In this document: piece by piece, positions 62,659 through 64,000 of the stretch
Layout of the letters: each line of letters starts with the position of its first letter
Position numbering within the stretch: position 1 is the stretch's first letter
Assembly: GCA_017883205.1 (NCBI GenBank)
Contig: JADGNZ010000010.1
Location: forward strand, 92,216-156,215
From: Thermoanaerobaculia bacterium
Lineage (GTDB): Bacteria > Acidobacteriota > Thermoanaerobaculia > Gp7-AA8
DNA: 64,000 nt
Reading direction: 5' to 3'
Notes under the pieces: model-generated
What the model was told of the DNA's origin: nothing
Database searches by the model: none
The model's input: the letters and a program-made list of their open reading frames with translations, nothing else
Made by a program: the position numbers and the translations under genes

Positions 62659-62770
62659 GGAGCATGAATACATTCCCTACAGATGTAGGTTTGAAGCATT
62701 CATCCTCCTCTGCTCGCGCCTAGCGGCGCGGTCCAGATACCATTTCCCACCCCCCAAGGAGATATCTTCC

Positions 62771-63520
62771 ACGGCCCGACGATTCACCTTCCTCGTAACA
62801 CTATGCTTCCTCACCACGCCACTGCTTGCGGTTGACCCACATCACGCGATTGCATCCAAAGCTGCCTCCGTCAAGACGCCGATATGGGTTCCGGCAAACG
62901 AGGCGGTGACCGCGGCCGGAGAGGTCGATCCAACACAAGTTCGGGAACAGCCCGTTTGGCGGCAGGTGAGGGAACGCCAGATAGCACCCCCGTCAGCGAA
63001 AGGCCAACCCGAGGCATCGCAACCGTGTTTCGGGGTGACGGTATTCACCGGCGGTGGCCCCGCACCTCGTATTCCCGCAACCGTCGACGCGCTGTCCCGG
63101 CAATCGGCGGTCGTCGCCGTCGGGACCGTCGCAGAGTTGATTCCCGGTTTTTACAACGGCGTACCTGCGACAATTGTTCGAGTGTCGGTTTCAGATCGTC
63201 TCAAATACACGGGTGACTCTGTACTATTCATGTATCCGGTAGCTCGGTTCACCGCAGCCGGTCGCACTTTTTGCCGCACAAATTTGCTTTACGGTGATAC
63301 GCCATCCCTCGGCGACGAGCTCCTGCTGTTTGGCAACTTAACAATCGACAAGGACGACAAGGTATTTCTACCATTGCCCTACGAGGTTCTCATTGAGCGC
63401 GGCGGGCACATCGCCATCCCCGCTGCGCTGGCGAACGATCCTGATATTAATTCTACAACGACGCTCAGTGACTTAGCACGGCGGCTTCGAGATCGGCTAT
63501 CGCGGGAGGTCTTGAAATGA
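62771..63520 (+). CDS. Secreted protein of unknown function, apparent ACG start
   Basis: The frame encodes a clear signal peptide (xARRFTFLVTLCFLTTPLLAVD) directly from an ACG codon at 62771. An AAGGAG site (62756-62761) lies 9 bases before it. No ATG, GTG or TTG occurs in frame between the upstream stop (62657) and the ACG; the next one, a GTG at 62906, would cut off the signal. So the gene uses ACG, or an ATG mutated or was misread by one base. The mature part (about 225 residues) has a beta-rich core (AVVAVGTVAELIPGFYNGVPATIVRVSVSDRLKYTGD, DTPSLGDELLLFGNL). Family not recognised. Confidence 0.65.
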   Translation, partial: TARRFTFLVTLCFLTTPLLAVDPHHAIASKAASVKTPIWVPANEAVTAAGEVDPTQVREQPVWRQVRERQIAPPSAKGQPEASQPCFGVTVFTGGGPAPRIPATVDALSRQSAVVAVGTVAELIPGFYNGVPATIVRVSVSDRLKYTGDSVLFMYPVARFTAAGRTFCRTNLLYGDTPSLGDELLLFGNLTIDKDDKVFLPLPYEVLIERGGHIAIPAALANDPDINSTTTLSDLARRLRDRLSREVLK

Positions 63521-63971
63521 GGTCGAATAGATTCTTACTGCCCGCATCGTTTTAATAGTGCTTGCCGCGAATAACTTGAAGGCGCAGTGCATCACGCCAT
63601 TGCCGGTTTGCACCAGCAACGTCGCGTCGATCGGACTGACGTTCAGCGGGATCGCTCCCAATGTTGCCTATCCAGCGATCGATCATTATTCCAATCAGTG
63701 TAACGGTTACTATGGTCAATCGTTTCCAACGATCGACATAGGCACGGGAAGCGCGAACAATATTCCGGTGAATGTCGATTATGAACTCGGCAACTCTCCC
63801 ATGACGGACAACAGTTGTGCCACAACACAAGTAATTACGAACAGCCAAACTGGCGAAATAATCGGCGGCGATATCGTGATTTATCAGAATCGTATTGATA
63901 GCCACTGCTGTCCAAAACAGTCTGACACGGGGATAGAGAGAGTCAAAGGTTCAAAGAGTTACGACGCGTGA
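63517..63971 (+). pseudogene. Secreted protein gene with T-run frameshift, possibly metalloprotease-like
   Basis: The ATG at 63517 overlaps the upstream stop (ATGA). It starts a signal peptide (MRSNRFLLPASF) that meets TAA TAG after a run of four T near 63551. One more T would read ASFLIVLAANNLKAQC and join the long frame from 63558. The joined protein has a good signal peptide and a Cys-bearing mature part (IDHYSNQCNGYYGQSFPTIDIG). That part recalls the start of secreted matrixin/astacin-like proteases, but no HExxH occurs before the stop at 63971. Treat the protease idea as weak. Lower GC than the core genes. Confidence 0.55.
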
Positions 63972-64000
63972 GAGGGTTGTACGAGAACGACACCCGTGCT

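Noticed and set aside
62664..62723. A 19-codon leader peptide (MNTFPTDVGLK...) with AGGAG before it
   Set aside because: The predicted promoter would start the transcript at or just after its ATG, so it would lack its ribosome site; composition is not attenuator-like.
1..64000. rRNA, tRNA, riboswitch, prophage or integrase genes
   Set aside because: I looked on both strands and saw no supporting pattern, though short RNAs could be missed by eye.

Overview
The window looks like a chromosomal segment from a high-GC, Gram-negative, aerobic, soil-type bacterium. It carries a TonB-dependent receptor with a carboxypeptidase-regulatory plug extension, many lipoproteins, DUF11 secreted giants, GH38 and GH1/GH144 sugar loci and a fused E1 dehydrogenase. 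An acidobacterial lineage fits this mix best, but that is an inference from gene content and not a phylogenetic result. No rRNA, tRNA, CRISPR array, integrase or transposase gene was seen.

Layout. 1-4.9 kb is accessory: the 3' part of a TIR-NB-ARC-TPR (STAND) gene with a homopolymer frameshift, a repeat-filled gap, an unknown protein, and a DUF433 antitoxin next to a frameshifted DUF5615 toxin. 5.0-7.3 kb holds the most striking locus: an ECF sigma factor overlapping a gene for a zinc-finger anti-sigma domain fused to an O6-alkylguanine methyltransferase domain and an Ada-type methyl-acceptor zinc domain. A PP2C-type phosphatase follows. 7.7-11.4 kb holds a quinone oxidoreductase, a PqqB-like lipoprotein and a TPR protein. 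11.7-20.8 kb is a sugar block: discoidin-like protein, GH38 alpha-mannosidase, an RbsBAC-type importer and an APC permease. 20.9-31.1 kb is mixed: an ImmA/IrrE-like protein without its zinc motif, toxin-antitoxin pieces, a kynureninase-like enzyme with a 2-oxoglutarate oxygenase, a cupin and secreted proteins. 31.1-33.1 kb has a beta-propeller protein, a 21-bp minisatellite and an XRE regulator. 33.2-43.3 kb is a beta-glucan/beta-glucoside locus: GH1 facing an overlapping LacI-TonB receptor-GH144-like lipoprotein-binding protein-permease-permease operon, with a 14-bp LacI-type palindrome between. 43.5-50.5 kb is one giant surface protein. 50.7-62.4 kb holds a small-protein/GNAT-like pair, a B12-binding radical SAM enzyme, an MsmX/UgpC-type ATPase that may power the beta-glucan importer, a phosphohexomutase, a UbiA prenyltransferase, a membrane protein and a fused E1 dehydrogenase. 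The end (62.6-64 kb) is lower in GC and codes for secreted proteins, one apparently starting at ACG and one broken by a T-run indel.

A theme runs through the window. Many short palindromic repeat families sit between genes, and several copies lie in frame inside genes (ABC ATPase linker, 2OG oxygenase, phosphohexomutase, lipoprotein N-termini), adding peptide segments without breaking the reading frame.
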